This document shows, in pieces, positions 38,936-46,216 of a DNA stretch of 52,203 nt; the stretch's first letter is position 1, and the number at the start of each line of letters is the position of its first letter. Position numbers and translations under genes: made by a program. The DNA lies in NCBI GenBank assembly GCA_002737365.1, contig NSIL01000017.1, positions 1-52,203 on the forward strand, read 5' to 3'. Source of the DNA: Acidobacterium sp. (GTDB lineage: Bacteria > Acidobacteriota > Vicinamibacteria > Vicinamibacterales > UBA2999). A model generated the notes under the pieces. That model was not told the DNA's origin and did no database searches. It was given only the letters and a program-made list of their open reading frames with translations.

Positions 38936-41185
38936 TCAGGCCAGTTCCAGGTCGAACTCTGGCGGGCCGACTGTGACGATGCCCAGGTAGCCATCGACCG
39001 TCACTAGATCGCCGTCGCGAAGCTGCTCCACCGCGCGCGCGACCCCGTTGACACAAGGAATTCCCATTTCACGCGCGATGATCGCTCCGTGAATCAGCAT
39101 GCCGCCTCGCCGCTCCACAACGGCGGCAGCCAGTGGCACCAGGTGGGTCATCATCGGCTGAATCGCATCGCACACCAGCACGTTGCCGGACCGAAACCTC
39201 CCGATGTCCTCTCCGGCCGTGATGCAGCAAACCCTGCCGCTCGCCAGGCCCGGCGAGGCCGGCTGACCAATAAGCTGTCGGGGGGTGTCCTGCGAGAGGA
39301 TCTCGACCCTCGCGTCCTCGGGGGTTGCAGTCGGCAGGTCGAGCACGGCCTCTGAATCGGTGAGTGCCGTGGCGAGAGCGGGCACCAAGTCACCGGTGCG
39401 TCGTGGCTCCTGCCCAAGCCGGCCGGCCGCACGCAGCCGGTCGAGTGCCATCGCGACAGCGCGATCCAGCTGACTCTCAAGGCGACTGAGCAGCAGGTTG
39501 TCGTCGTCTCGAAGCTGCCAGCTTACTCTGCCGACCCGCAGCACCTCGGCCGCTTCGTCGCGGCGTGCGGGGCCGATGGCGTCGAATAGACGCTCCTCCA
39601 GTTCCAAACGGACTAGGCCCTGGTCGAGCATTGCGGATCTGTCAGTCGGGGCGGCGAAATCCGCCAGCTCCAACACCGTATGCAGCAACAGATCCGGGCG
39701 ATCTAGCAGGCGCTGGCTTCCGTACATGACGTCCATGAATTCTGCCGCTAGTGCATCAAACGCGTCCAGGAACTCCTGACCGCCCGGAAGCTGGCGCAGT
39801 GGCTCCACCATCTCTGGCCACATCGTCTTGTTGGCATCGGCCTGAGCAACCCGGACGCCCGACACGGCCTTGATCAGCGAGACATTTGCTCGCAGCCTTT
39901 CGGCGAGAGCCGCCATGGCCTGGTTTCGCCGAGAGGCAATCATGTCCACCGACTTCAGCAGACCGACAAACTCGTACGGATCGTTGGGACGCACCGCATC
40001 GGCGTAGTAGCGGCCGAGCTGCCGGACTCCATGAGCCAGAGGGATGAACTCGTCCCAGTAGATATCCTTCCATCGTCGCACCGATTCAGCCCGCGCGAGC
40101 AGTGCCGCGGCAAGTTCGGCATCGGTGCAGGCGGCAAGATCGTGCGCCGCCAGGCGCGTGCCCTCTGATTCGAGTTCGGGAATCAGTTCGCCTGCGACGC
40201 GGTCCGCGAGCGCAGATAGACGACGCAGATTCGGCCGCAGCGTCAGATACCAGCCTCGCTCGTCGCCAGCGGCAGGCCGCGACGTTGTGATGGGTCGGGC
40301 CTGCAGCACCACCATGTCCGGCGAAAGACCGGTCCATTCGACGTCGGGTGGCCATCCAAACAGCGCCTCGATACGGCTGAGCACACCAAGCAGGTGCGTT
40401 AGGTCCTGCGTATTGAGAAGCGGTTCGTCGCCGTCTGGTCCGCGGCGCCCAGGCCGCCACTCGATCAACGCGCCCGAAGTTCGCTCCATGGTCCAGTGAT
40501 CCGGGTCCACCGAACCGTCAACGAGCAGCGCACACGGACCCGGTACGGCCTCGATCATGGCGCGGTCGGCGTCCGGGCTGCGCGGATCGCGGCCAAATGC
40601 GACACCTGAACATTCTGCCAGTTCTACCGCCTGAACAAGGACTGCCATCCGGCTCCGGTGCGGGTCGAGCGAGAGCTCGCGTCGATAAAGGAGAGCTGCA
40701 TCCGACCACAGGGAGGCCCAAACCACTCGCACCGCATCGAGAACCGCGCGATCGCCCTTCACCCCGACGATCGACTCGTGGAGGCCGGCGAAAGAAACCT
40801 GCTGCGAGTCCTCCCCGGGCGCCGACGAGCGAACGGCCACGGCGCCGTCACCGATGTGTTCTGCCAGTGCTTGGCGGATCTGAACGGCGATAGTCTCTGG
40901 GACCTCGGTTTGCATGAAGGCCGATCGAATCCGCAGCGCGGCGTCCCAGAGTTCTTCCCACCGCATGGCTTCGAGCGGCTTTCGGCCCAACTCCATCGCA
41001 ATCTTGTCGCTCAAGCCAGACTTATTGATGAACTGTTCGTAGGCCTTCGTCGTGATGCCAAATCCTCGGGGAACCCTGAAGCCCGCTTGAATGAGCGAGC
41101 CAAGCTTGGCGGCCTTGCCGCCAACCAGCCCGTCTTCCGCACCGGCGGCGCCCAAAGGAACTATGCACGACTCCTGGGAACCCAT
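38936..41185 (-). CDS. PEP/pyruvate-binding, PEP-synthase-like enzyme
   Basis: The 749-residue protein has an N-terminal ATP-grasp-type nucleotide domain (about 15-310; VGGKAAKLGSLIQAGFRVPRG, GAVAVRSSAPGEDSQQVSFAG, QARPITTSR), a helical middle domain (about 320-620), and a C-terminal swivelling phospho-His domain (RRGGMLIHGAIIAREMGIPC, catalytic His). It lacks the PEP-binding TIM barrel of PpsA. The three-domain plan matches the rifampin-phosphotransferase/PEP-utilising family rather than true PEP synthase. Possible substrates are small molecules that receive phosphate from ATP. Its first codons overlap the relic of a PPOX gene tail (41161-41205). It is convergent with the FAD oxidoreductase. 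Confidence 0.85.
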   Translation of the reverse strand: MGSQESCIVPLGAAGAEDGLVGGKAAKLGSLIQAGFRVPRGFGITTKAYEQFINKSGLSDKIAMELGRKPLEAMRWEELWDAALRIRSAFMQTEVPETIAVQIRQALAEHIGDGAVAVRSSAPGEDSQQVSFAGLHESIVGVKGDRAVLDAVRVVWASLWSDAALLYRRELSLDPHRSRMAVLVQAVELAECSGVAFGRDPRSPDADRAMIEAVPGPCALLVDGSVDPDHWTMERTSGALIEWRPGRRGPDGDEPLLNTQDLTHLLGVLSRIEALFGWPPDVEWTGLSPDMVVLQARPITTSRPAAGDERGWYLTLRPNLRRLSALADRVAGELIPELESEGTRLAAHDLAACTDAELAAALLARAESVRRWKDIYWDEFIPLAHGVRQLGRYYADAVRPNDPYEFVGLLKSVDMIASRRNQAMAALAERLRANVSLIKAVSGVRVAQADANKTMWPEMVEPLRQLPGGQEFLDAFDALAAEFMDVMYGSQRLLDRPDLLLHTVLELADFAAPTDRSAMLDQGLVRLELEERLFDAIGPARRDEAAEVLRVGRVSWQLRDDDNLLLSRLESQLDRAVAMALDRLRAAGRLGQEPRRTGDLVPALATALTDSEAVLDLPTATPEDARVEILSQDTPRQLIGQPASPGLASGRVCCITAGEDIGRFRSGNVLVCDAIQPMMTHLVPLAAAVVERRGGMLIHGAIIAREMGIPCVNGVARAVEQLRDGDLVTVDGYLGIVTVGPPEFDLELA

Positions 41186-41231
41186 TGCCGAACCTCTTGA
41201 AACCCGAACTGCTGGTGAAAAACGCCGCAGG
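41161..41231 (-). pseudogene. 3'-terminal remnant of a PPOX-like gene overlapping the PEP-synthase-like start
   Basis: On the minus strand a frame that ends with TAG at 41161-41163 reads FHQQFGFQEVRQWVPRSRA, nearly identical to the C-terminus (FQEVRQWVPKSCG) of the flavin-binding protein at 32084-32587. Upstream, Dps coding begins only 71 bp away, so the rest of the gene is gone. The ATG of the PEP-synthase-like gene lies within this tail in another frame. The overlap implies an ancestral PPOX/PEP-synthase-like gene pair. Confidence 0.6.
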
Positions 41232-41702
41232 TTAGGCCTTCAGGAAGCTCTTCAGCATCCAGGTCGTCTTCTGGTGGAGGGTGATCCGGCCAATCATCAG
41301 GTCCTGGCTCTCCGCGTCACCGGCCTCGCTGGCGAGATCGCGCGCACGCTCGGCATCCGACACCACTTTCCCGCTTGCGGCGATGAGCGCCCGAACGTAA
41401 TCCTCCTGCACCAACGGTGCGGTGAACTCCTTCATCTGCGCGGTCTTGGCCAGCTTCCCGAGGCCGCCGATCGCGTAGGCGTCGATCGCGCGGATGCGTT
41501 CGGCAATGTCATCGATTGCGACAAACAACTCCTCGTATTGCGTCTGGAAGGCGGTGTGCAGCGCAAAGAAGCCCGGCCCCTCCACGTTCCAGTGGGCCAG
41601 ATGGGTGAGCGATAGCAGAGCATAGGAATCGGCGAGCACCTGGTTCAGGCTGTCAGCCAGCCGGGTGTTGGTTGACGGACGGATCACAGTTATTTTCTTC
41701 AT
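41232..41702 (-). CDS. dps: Dps family ferritin-like protein
   Basis: The 156-residue protein forms a dodecameric shell that oxidises and stores iron and shields DNA during oxidative stress and starvation. The Dps signature LTHLAHWNVEGPGFFALHTAF, the second helix (YEELFVAIDDIAERIRAIDA, ferroxidase His/Asp/Glu), and the terminal HQKTTWMLKSFL are present. The C-terminus is short and the N-terminus has only MKKITVI..., so DNA binding via a basic tail is uncertain. The ATG at 41702 (MKK) is preferred over a TTG 15 nt upstream. Location at the edge of the stress island fits an antioxidant role. Confidence 0.92.
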   Translation of the reverse strand: MKKITVIRPSTNTRLADSLNQVLADSYALLSLTHLAHWNVEGPGFFALHTAFQTQYEELFVAIDDIAERIRAIDAYAIGGLGKLAKTAQMKEFTAPLVQEDYVRALIAASGKVVSDAERARDLASEAGDAESQDLMIGRITLHQKTTWMLKSFLKA

Positions 41703-41730
41703 GTTAGTCTTTGGCAATATTGTCGTTCAT

Positions 41731-42186
41731 TTAACCAGCCGTGGCGGCTAGCCCGAGCGCGACCACGCTTCGAGCCGTCCACGCCGCCGTCCGAACCCAG
41801 TTCGTGCGTGTCAGCCGCAGGTGGACCGCCTCATCGAATCCCGCTTCGAGCCGAAGATGTGCTGGCACCTGCCAAAGTCCGGTGCTACACCAAATGACGC
41901 CAACCAGGGCCAGTCCGGTCCAAGCCAGCCAGTCGCCGAAGACCCAGACGACCGCCACGGCGGCGGCTAGCTCGGCCAGCATCGGACCCGTGACGACCCA
42001 GCCAGTCCGCCGGATGTGCTCCCGTTCGTAGTCGGAAAACCCGGGCTGCCCGACGCGCGAGAACAGCGGGTAGTGCACGATCTGCACGAACCAGATCACC
42101 CCGGTCATGTACAGCGTCGCCGCCGTGTGCGCGAACAGGAGCCAGGTGCCCTGATCGGCGACCGTTTGTTCAAACGCCTGCGTCAC
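41731..42186 (-). CDS. Four-TM membrane protein of unknown function
   Basis: The 151-residue protein has four predicted helices: about 12-40 (LLFAHTAATLYMTGVIWFVQIV), 72-90 (GPMLAELAAAVAVVWVFG), 92-110 (LAWTGLALVGVIWCSTGLW) and 130-150 (TAAWTARSVVALGLAATAG). The HYPLF segment after helix 1 and charged loops give a recurring pattern in small DUF-type membrane proteins of Acidobacteriota and Planctomycetota. Function is unknown. The GTG at 42186 lies 7 nt after a TAGTAT hexamer, which again suggests leaderless transcription. The frame continues upstream to 42393, but that extension is Pro/Ser-rich and not protein-like. Confidence 0.75.
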   Translation of the reverse strand: MTQAFEQTVADQGTWLLFAHTAATLYMTGVIWFVQIVHYPLFSRVGQPGFSDYEREHIRRTGWVVTGPMLAELAAAVAVVWVFGDWLAWTGLALVGVIWCSTGLWQVPAHLRLEAGFDEAVHLRLTRTNWVRTAAWTARSVVALGLAATAG

Positions 42187-42193
42187 CTCGCCA

Positions 42194-42199
42194 ATACTA
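42194..42199 (-). promoter_or_regulatory. Candidate -10 (TAGTAT) of the four-TM gene, leaderless type
   Basis: On the minus strand TAGTAT ends 7 nt before the GTG at 42186; no ribosome site is present. Confidence 0.45.
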
Positions 42200-42314
42200 T
42201 CCCGGGCCGAGTGGGCTTGCTGGCCATAGACCCGGTGGGGGCCCGCCGTCGTCCAAAGGCATGGGACAACGCATGGTGGACTCCGCATTGGGTTCGTGTC
42301 GTGGGGGGACTTGG

Positions 42315-42590
42315 ATGAGTCGGACGATGTCGGTCTCAGCGTTGGTCGCTCTGATGGGCGCTTTGTCGATAGCTCAGGTGCCACAGGTTCCACTGTTTGC
42401 GTTCGAGTCGACTGAGGCGGCCGCAGGGTGGCAGGCTGTGAATGACGGCGTCATGGGCGGCGTGTCCGACGGCCGATTCAGGGTGACCGAAGGGCAGACC
42501 CTGGAGTTTTACGGGACGCTCTCGCTGGAGAACAACGGCGGCTTCGCCTCGGATTCTTTCTGTCCGCGCACTTTTTTTATCCCACATTAA
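42315..42590 (+). pseudogene. Truncated CIA30-family protein
   Basis: The 91-residue product has a signal peptide (about 1-22) and the start of a CIA30 (complex I intermediate-associated 30-like) beta-sandwich: WQAVNDGVMGGVSDGRF and SLENNGGFAS are the family's most conserved blocks. After that block the frame runs into a short unrelated tail (DSFCPRTFFIPH) and a stop, so about half the domain is missing. No remainder is recognised before the next gene. A GGGGGGA ribosome site precedes the ATG at 42315. Probably a decayed gene; its role even in intact form is unclear in bacteria. Confidence 0.65.
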
Positions 42591-42683
42591 TTCGTGCTCT
42601 TCGATCGAGAATCAGATGTGAAGTTCCAGGCGGCGATGCGGTGCCCAACATCGGCACCGTGTCGGTTGGATAAGACGTTCTAT

Positions 42684-43343
42684 CTAACTGAACTCCTTGG
42701 GAATTGGTTCCCACTTGCCGCGGCCGCGATAGTAGATCGGCTTCCGATCGTTATTGACCTTGCGATAGGCGCGGTACTTCTTGAGCAGCTGACGATAGCG
42801 ACGCGTCGAGCTCTTCAGCTTCTGGTGCGGCAGATCGACCAACATCTGCTCGACCTTCCACACGCTGTTCTCGGTGAACCGCCAGTCGTAATGTCCCATC
42901 GCCGTCGCGAGATTGGCCACGCCAAATCCCTCCACGCGCCCGGTGTAATCCACGTACGGTTCGATGTAACTGCGCGCCAGCGCGCGTGGCGATCGGAAGA
43001 CGGGCTTGCGGCCGTGCAGTCCGGGATCACGCGAGCGGGCGACCGATCCCCAACGGCCGTTCACCTGGTAAATGAAGATCACGTGGTCGAGCCAGTCTTG
43101 CGATTCAAGACTCATCACGAGCGGCGGAAAACTGTGCTGCTCGAGCACGACTGCCGTAAACAGCGCCGCCTCCATGCAATGAGCCATACGCAGCTTCACG
43201 ACCGGGCGGAAGCTGTGCTGGGTCTCGCCGTCAGTCTCGGTGTTGTAGGGCAGCGCGTTCAGCCACCGCTGCACCTTGGCCGGGGTGTTGAGCTGCGCGA
43301 TCAGGGCGCGTTCAGCGCGCGTGAAGTGCTGTCGTGAGTTCAT
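42684..43343 (-). CDS. Hypothetical protein, transglutaminase-like
   Basis: The roughly 219-residue protein shows a Cys-His-Asp order reminiscent of transglutaminase-like folds: RMAHCMEAALFTAVVL (Cys), WLDHVIFIYQVNGRWGSVAR (His), SRDPGLHGRKP (Asp). A basic C-terminal tail (LKSSTRRYRQLLKKYRAYRK) could bind nucleic acid or membrane. No family name can be given with certainty. The start overlaps the end of the SCO1-like gene by 32 bp in another frame, so they may be cotranscribed. The alternative start at 43349 adds two residues. The catalytic assignment is an inference from spacing only. Confidence 0.6.
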   Translation of the reverse strand: MNSRQHFTRAERALIAQLNTPAKVQRWLNALPYNTETDGETQHSFRPVVKLRMAHCMEAALFTAVVLEQHSFPPLVMSLESQDWLDHVIFIYQVNGRWGSVARSRDPGLHGRKPVFRSPRALARSYIEPYVDYTGRVEGFGVANLATAMGHYDWRFTENSVWKVEQMLVDLPHQKLKSSTRRYRQLLKKYRAYRKVNNDRKPIYYRGRGKWEPIPKEFS

Positions 43344-44193
43344 CGACAAGGGTGGCCGCCGACCAGGCGTTGCTGTCGTGGATGGAGACGACGCGGCCGC
43401 GCGGATCGATCACTGTCGTCCGCAGGTTGTGCGTGATCGTCCCGTCTTTCTCTCGGATGACGTTCACGCCAAAGGTCGCGGCCAGGCGATCGACGATCCC
43501 TTCCGGAGCGGTGGCGAACCGCCACACGGCGGGATCGGCACCGGCCTTCGCAGCGTGCGCCTGCAGCACCGCGGAGCTGTCGGCGGCCGGGTCGAAGCTG
43601 ATCGACAACAGCCGGACCTTGCCCCGCAGCGCGGGGTCGGCAGCGGCCAGCGACTGGATCTCCGCAAACCGGCGATCCATCAGCGGACAGAACTGCGGCA
43701 GCGGACAGCGGGTATAGATAAACGAGACGACGATCGCGGCGCCGCTCCAGTCGGTCAAGGCGATCGTCTTGCCGTCCTGATCGCGCAGCCTCGTGTCCGG
43801 CACCGAATCGCCGGGCTTCAGCAGCTGCACACTGGCCGCGGCGGGGATCTTCGTTGGCGCATCATCGGGAATCGGCGCCGCGCCGGTCTTGACGATCGCC
43901 GAGAGCCACGCCAGGTCAGGATCCACGTGCAACGTGGCGGTGATGAGGTCGCCCGGTACGCGGTCCTTCAACAGCCCCGCATCCTTCACCCGATACGGCA
44001 TCGTCATCGCCGGCATGAAGCCGACAATGTCCTCGTGCCTGACGAGGATCTCGCTGGATTCGACCCTCACCGCCAGGACCTGTCCCTGGAGCTGGTAGCG
44101 ACGTGCCTCCGGCTCGCGGGTGCAGCCGGCGAGACTGGCCACGACGGCCACGGCCGCGAACAGGAGGAGAGCGCCACGATGCATCCTGAACAT
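43312..44193 (-). CDS. SCO1/SenC-type copper protein fused to a CusF-like domain (lipoprotein)
   Basis: The 293-residue protein begins with a lipoprotein signal (ASLAGC). An N-terminal copper-binding domain of CusF type follows (about 35-95, GQVLAVRVESSEILVRHEDI, VGFMPAMTMPYRVKD with Met-rich MPAMTM). The C-terminal thioredoxin-like SCO domain has SFIYTRCPLPQFCPLM (Cys pair spaced C-x5-C rather than the classic C-x3-C) and the His in GTITHNLRTTVIDP. SCO proteins deliver copper to the CuA site of cytochrome oxidase. The CuA-like protein at 9276 could be a client. It is divergent from the alcohol dehydrogenase gene. ATGs at 44193 and 44184 are alternatives. Confidence 0.88.
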   Translation of the reverse strand: MFRMHRGALLLFAAVAVVASLAGCTREPEARRYQLQGQVLAVRVESSEILVRHEDIVGFMPAMTMPYRVKDAGLLKDRVPGDLITATLHVDPDLAWLSAIVKTGAAPIPDDAPTKIPAAASVQLLKPGDSVPDTRLRDQDGKTIALTDWSGAAIVVSFIYTRCPLPQFCPLMDRRFAEIQSLAAADPALRGKVRLLSISFDPAADSSAVLQAHAAKAGADPAVWRFATAPEGIVDRLAATFGVNVIREKDGTITHNLRTTVIDPRGRVVSIHDSNAWSAATLVDELTTALHAR

Positions 44194-44220
44194 CTTAAGT
44201 GATAGTCTGCCGTTCACTTC

Positions 44221-45501
44221 ATGGCTAATGACTTTGCGTTCGAGATGGCGGCCTCGGCCGTGCGCTTCGGCGCCGGCGTCACGCGGGAGGTCGGTGTCGA
44301 CCTCGCGGAAATGGGTCTCACCAACGTGCTGGTGATCACCGATCCGATCCTGCGGGGGCTGGCGCCGGTGCAGACCGTTGTGGAGTCGCTCGAGGCGAGC
44401 CGCATTCCGTTTGTGATCTACGACCGGGTCCGTATCGAACCGAGCGACGAGTCGTTCCTTGACGCCATCGCCTTCGGCCAACAGCATCCGTTCGATGCCA
44501 TCGTCGCCGTCGGCGGCGGTTCCGTCATCGACACGGCCAAGGCCGTCAATCTTTACACCACTTATCCGCCGGCCGAGTTTCTCGATTATGTGAACCCGCC
44601 CATCGGCAAGGGACTGCCGGTGCCGGGTCCCCTGAAGCCGCTGATGGCGATTCCGACCACGGCGGGAACCGGCAGCGAGACGACGGGCGTGAGCATCTTC
44701 GACCTGAGCAAGATGCATGCGAAGACCGGAATTGCCAGCCGGCGCCTCAAACCGACGCTGGGCTATCTCGACCCCGACAACACCCGCACCATGCCGCCAG
44801 AAGTGGCGGCCTCGAGTGGTCTCGACATCCTCAGCCACGCCATCGAGTCGTTCACGGCCATGCCGTTCACCGGGCGTCCGCTGCCGGAGCGCCCGGCGCT
44901 GCGGCCGGCCTACCAGGGCTCGAACCCGATCAGCGACATCTGGTCGCTGCAAGCGTTGCGGATGGTGTCGCAGTTCTTGGTCCGCGCCGTCGACGACCCG
45001 TCAGATGACGAAGCGCGCGCCAACATGCTGCTGGCGGCCTCATATGCCGGCGTGGGTTTCGGCAACGCCGGCGTGCACCTGCCGCACGGCATGTCGTACC
45101 CGGTGTCGGGCCGCGTGAAAGACTATCGCGCCAGCGGCTATGCCGCCGACCATCCGATGGTGCCGCACGGCATCTCGGTGATCCTCAACGCGCCGGCCGT
45201 GTTCCGGTTCACGGCGCCGTCCACGCCTGAGCGGCACCTGCTGGCTGCCGAGGCGCTCGGCGTCGATGTCTCACGCGCGAAGGGCGAGGACGCGGGGCGC
45301 ATTCTCGCCGATCGCATCACCTGGTTCATGCAGCGGCTGAAGACGCCAAACGGCCTTGCCGCGTTGGGCTACTCGTCGTCTGACATTCCGGCGCTGGTGG
45401 AAGGCACGCTGCCGCAGCACCGCGTCACGAAGCTGTCGCCGCGCCCGGCCGGTCCCGAGGAGTTGGCCCAGCTCTTCGAGGACTCGATGATTGCGTGGTG
45501 A
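44221..45501 (+). CDS. Hydroxyacid-oxoacid transhydrogenase-like iron-containing alcohol dehydrogenase
   Basis: The 426-residue protein matches the ADHFE1/HOT branch of iron-dependent alcohol dehydrogenases: NDFAFEMAASAVRFGAGVTREVG at the start, IVAVGGGSVIDTAKAVN (NAD site), IPTTAGTGSETTGVSI, and metal-binding stretches LDILSHAIESFTAMP, HLPHGMSYPVSGRVKDY and ADHPMVPHGISV. HOT transfers hydride from 4-hydroxybutyrate (or another hydroxyacid) to 2-oxoglutarate. The substrate here is inferred. The DUF72 gene begins 1 nt after the stop and the amidase follows, so the three are an operon. A likely metabolic partner, such as succinate-semialdehyde dehydrogenase, is not present. Confidence 0.9.
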   Translation: MANDFAFEMAASAVRFGAGVTREVGVDLAEMGLTNVLVITDPILRGLAPVQTVVESLEASRIPFVIYDRVRIEPSDESFLDAIAFGQQHPFDAIVAVGGGSVIDTAKAVNLYTTYPPAEFLDYVNPPIGKGLPVPGPLKPLMAIPTTAGTGSETTGVSIFDLSKMHAKTGIASRRLKPTLGYLDPDNTRTMPPEVAASSGLDILSHAIESFTAMPFTGRPLPERPALRPAYQGSNPISDIWSLQALRMVSQFLVRAVDDPSDDEARANMLLAASYAGVGFGNAGVHLPHGMSYPVSGRVKDYRASGYAADHPMVPHGISVILNAPAVFRFTAPSTPERHLLAAEALGVDVSRAKGEDAGRILADRITWFMQRLKTPNGLAALGYSSSDIPALVEGTLPQHRVTKLSPRPAGPEELAQLFEDSMIAW

Positions 45502-45502
45502 C

Positions 45503-46216
45503 ATGATCCTGGTCGGCACGAGCGGCTACAACTACCCGGAGTGGAAGGGCAGCTTCTATCCGTCGGACTTGTCGGCGGCGAAGATGTTGCCGTACTACGC
45601 GAGCAAGTTCCGCACGGTCGAGATCAACTACACCTTCTATCGCATGCCGACGTCGAAGATCGTCGCCGGTTGGGCGGCGCAGGTGCCGCCTGGGTTCCGG
45701 TTCACGCTCAAGGCGCCCAAGCGCATCACGCACGACAAGCGGCTGCGCGCGGCCGAGGTGGCCGACGCGCTGCGGACGTTTGTCTCGGTCGCGGGTGAGC
45801 TGGGGCCGCAGTTGGCGGCGCTGCTGTTTCAGTTGCCGCCGAATTTCAAGAAGGACATGGTCCTTCTGAACGAGTTTCTCTCGCTGCTGCCGCCCAAGAC
45901 CACGGCCGCCTTCGAGTTTCGACACGCGTCGTGGCTGGATGACGAGGTGTTCGCGGCGCTCAAGGCGAGGAACATCGCGCTGTGCATTGCTGACAGCGAG
46001 ACGCGGCAAACGCCGACGATCGCCACCGCGGACTACGCCTACCTGCGCCTGCGCGACGAGGGCTACGGTGACTCTGACATCGCGAAGTGGACCGAGACCG
46101 CCAAACAACTGGCTGCCACGTGTGCCGACGTGTTCGTGTATTTCAAGCACGAAGACGAGGGCAAGGGTGCCGAGTTCGCTCAGCAGATGATGGGTAACCT
46201 TGGGATGTCTAAATGA
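45503..46216 (+). CDS. DUF72 family protein
   Basis: The 237-residue protein begins with the family signature ILVGTSGYNYPEWKGSFYP and has FRTVEINYTFYRMPTSKIV, FTLKAPKRITHDKRL, LLFQLPPNFKKDMVLLNEFL, AAFEFRHASWLDDEV and DVFVYFKHEDEGKG, which mark DUF72 TIM-barrel-like proteins. Function is unestablished; a sugar-phosphate or nucleic-acid enzyme is suspected from the fold. It follows the dehydrogenase gene by 1 nt and overlaps the amidase gene by ATGA. The ATG at 45503 is chosen over a TTG at 45491. Confidence 0.9.
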   Translation: MILVGTSGYNYPEWKGSFYPSDLSAAKMLPYYASKFRTVEINYTFYRMPTSKIVAGWAAQVPPGFRFTLKAPKRITHDKRLRAAEVADALRTFVSVAGELGPQLAALLFQLPPNFKKDMVLLNEFLSLLPPKTTAAFEFRHASWLDDEVFAALKARNIALCIADSETRQTPTIATADYAYLRLRDEGYGDSDIAKWTETAKQLAATCADVFVYFKHEDEGKGAEFAQQMMGNLGMSK

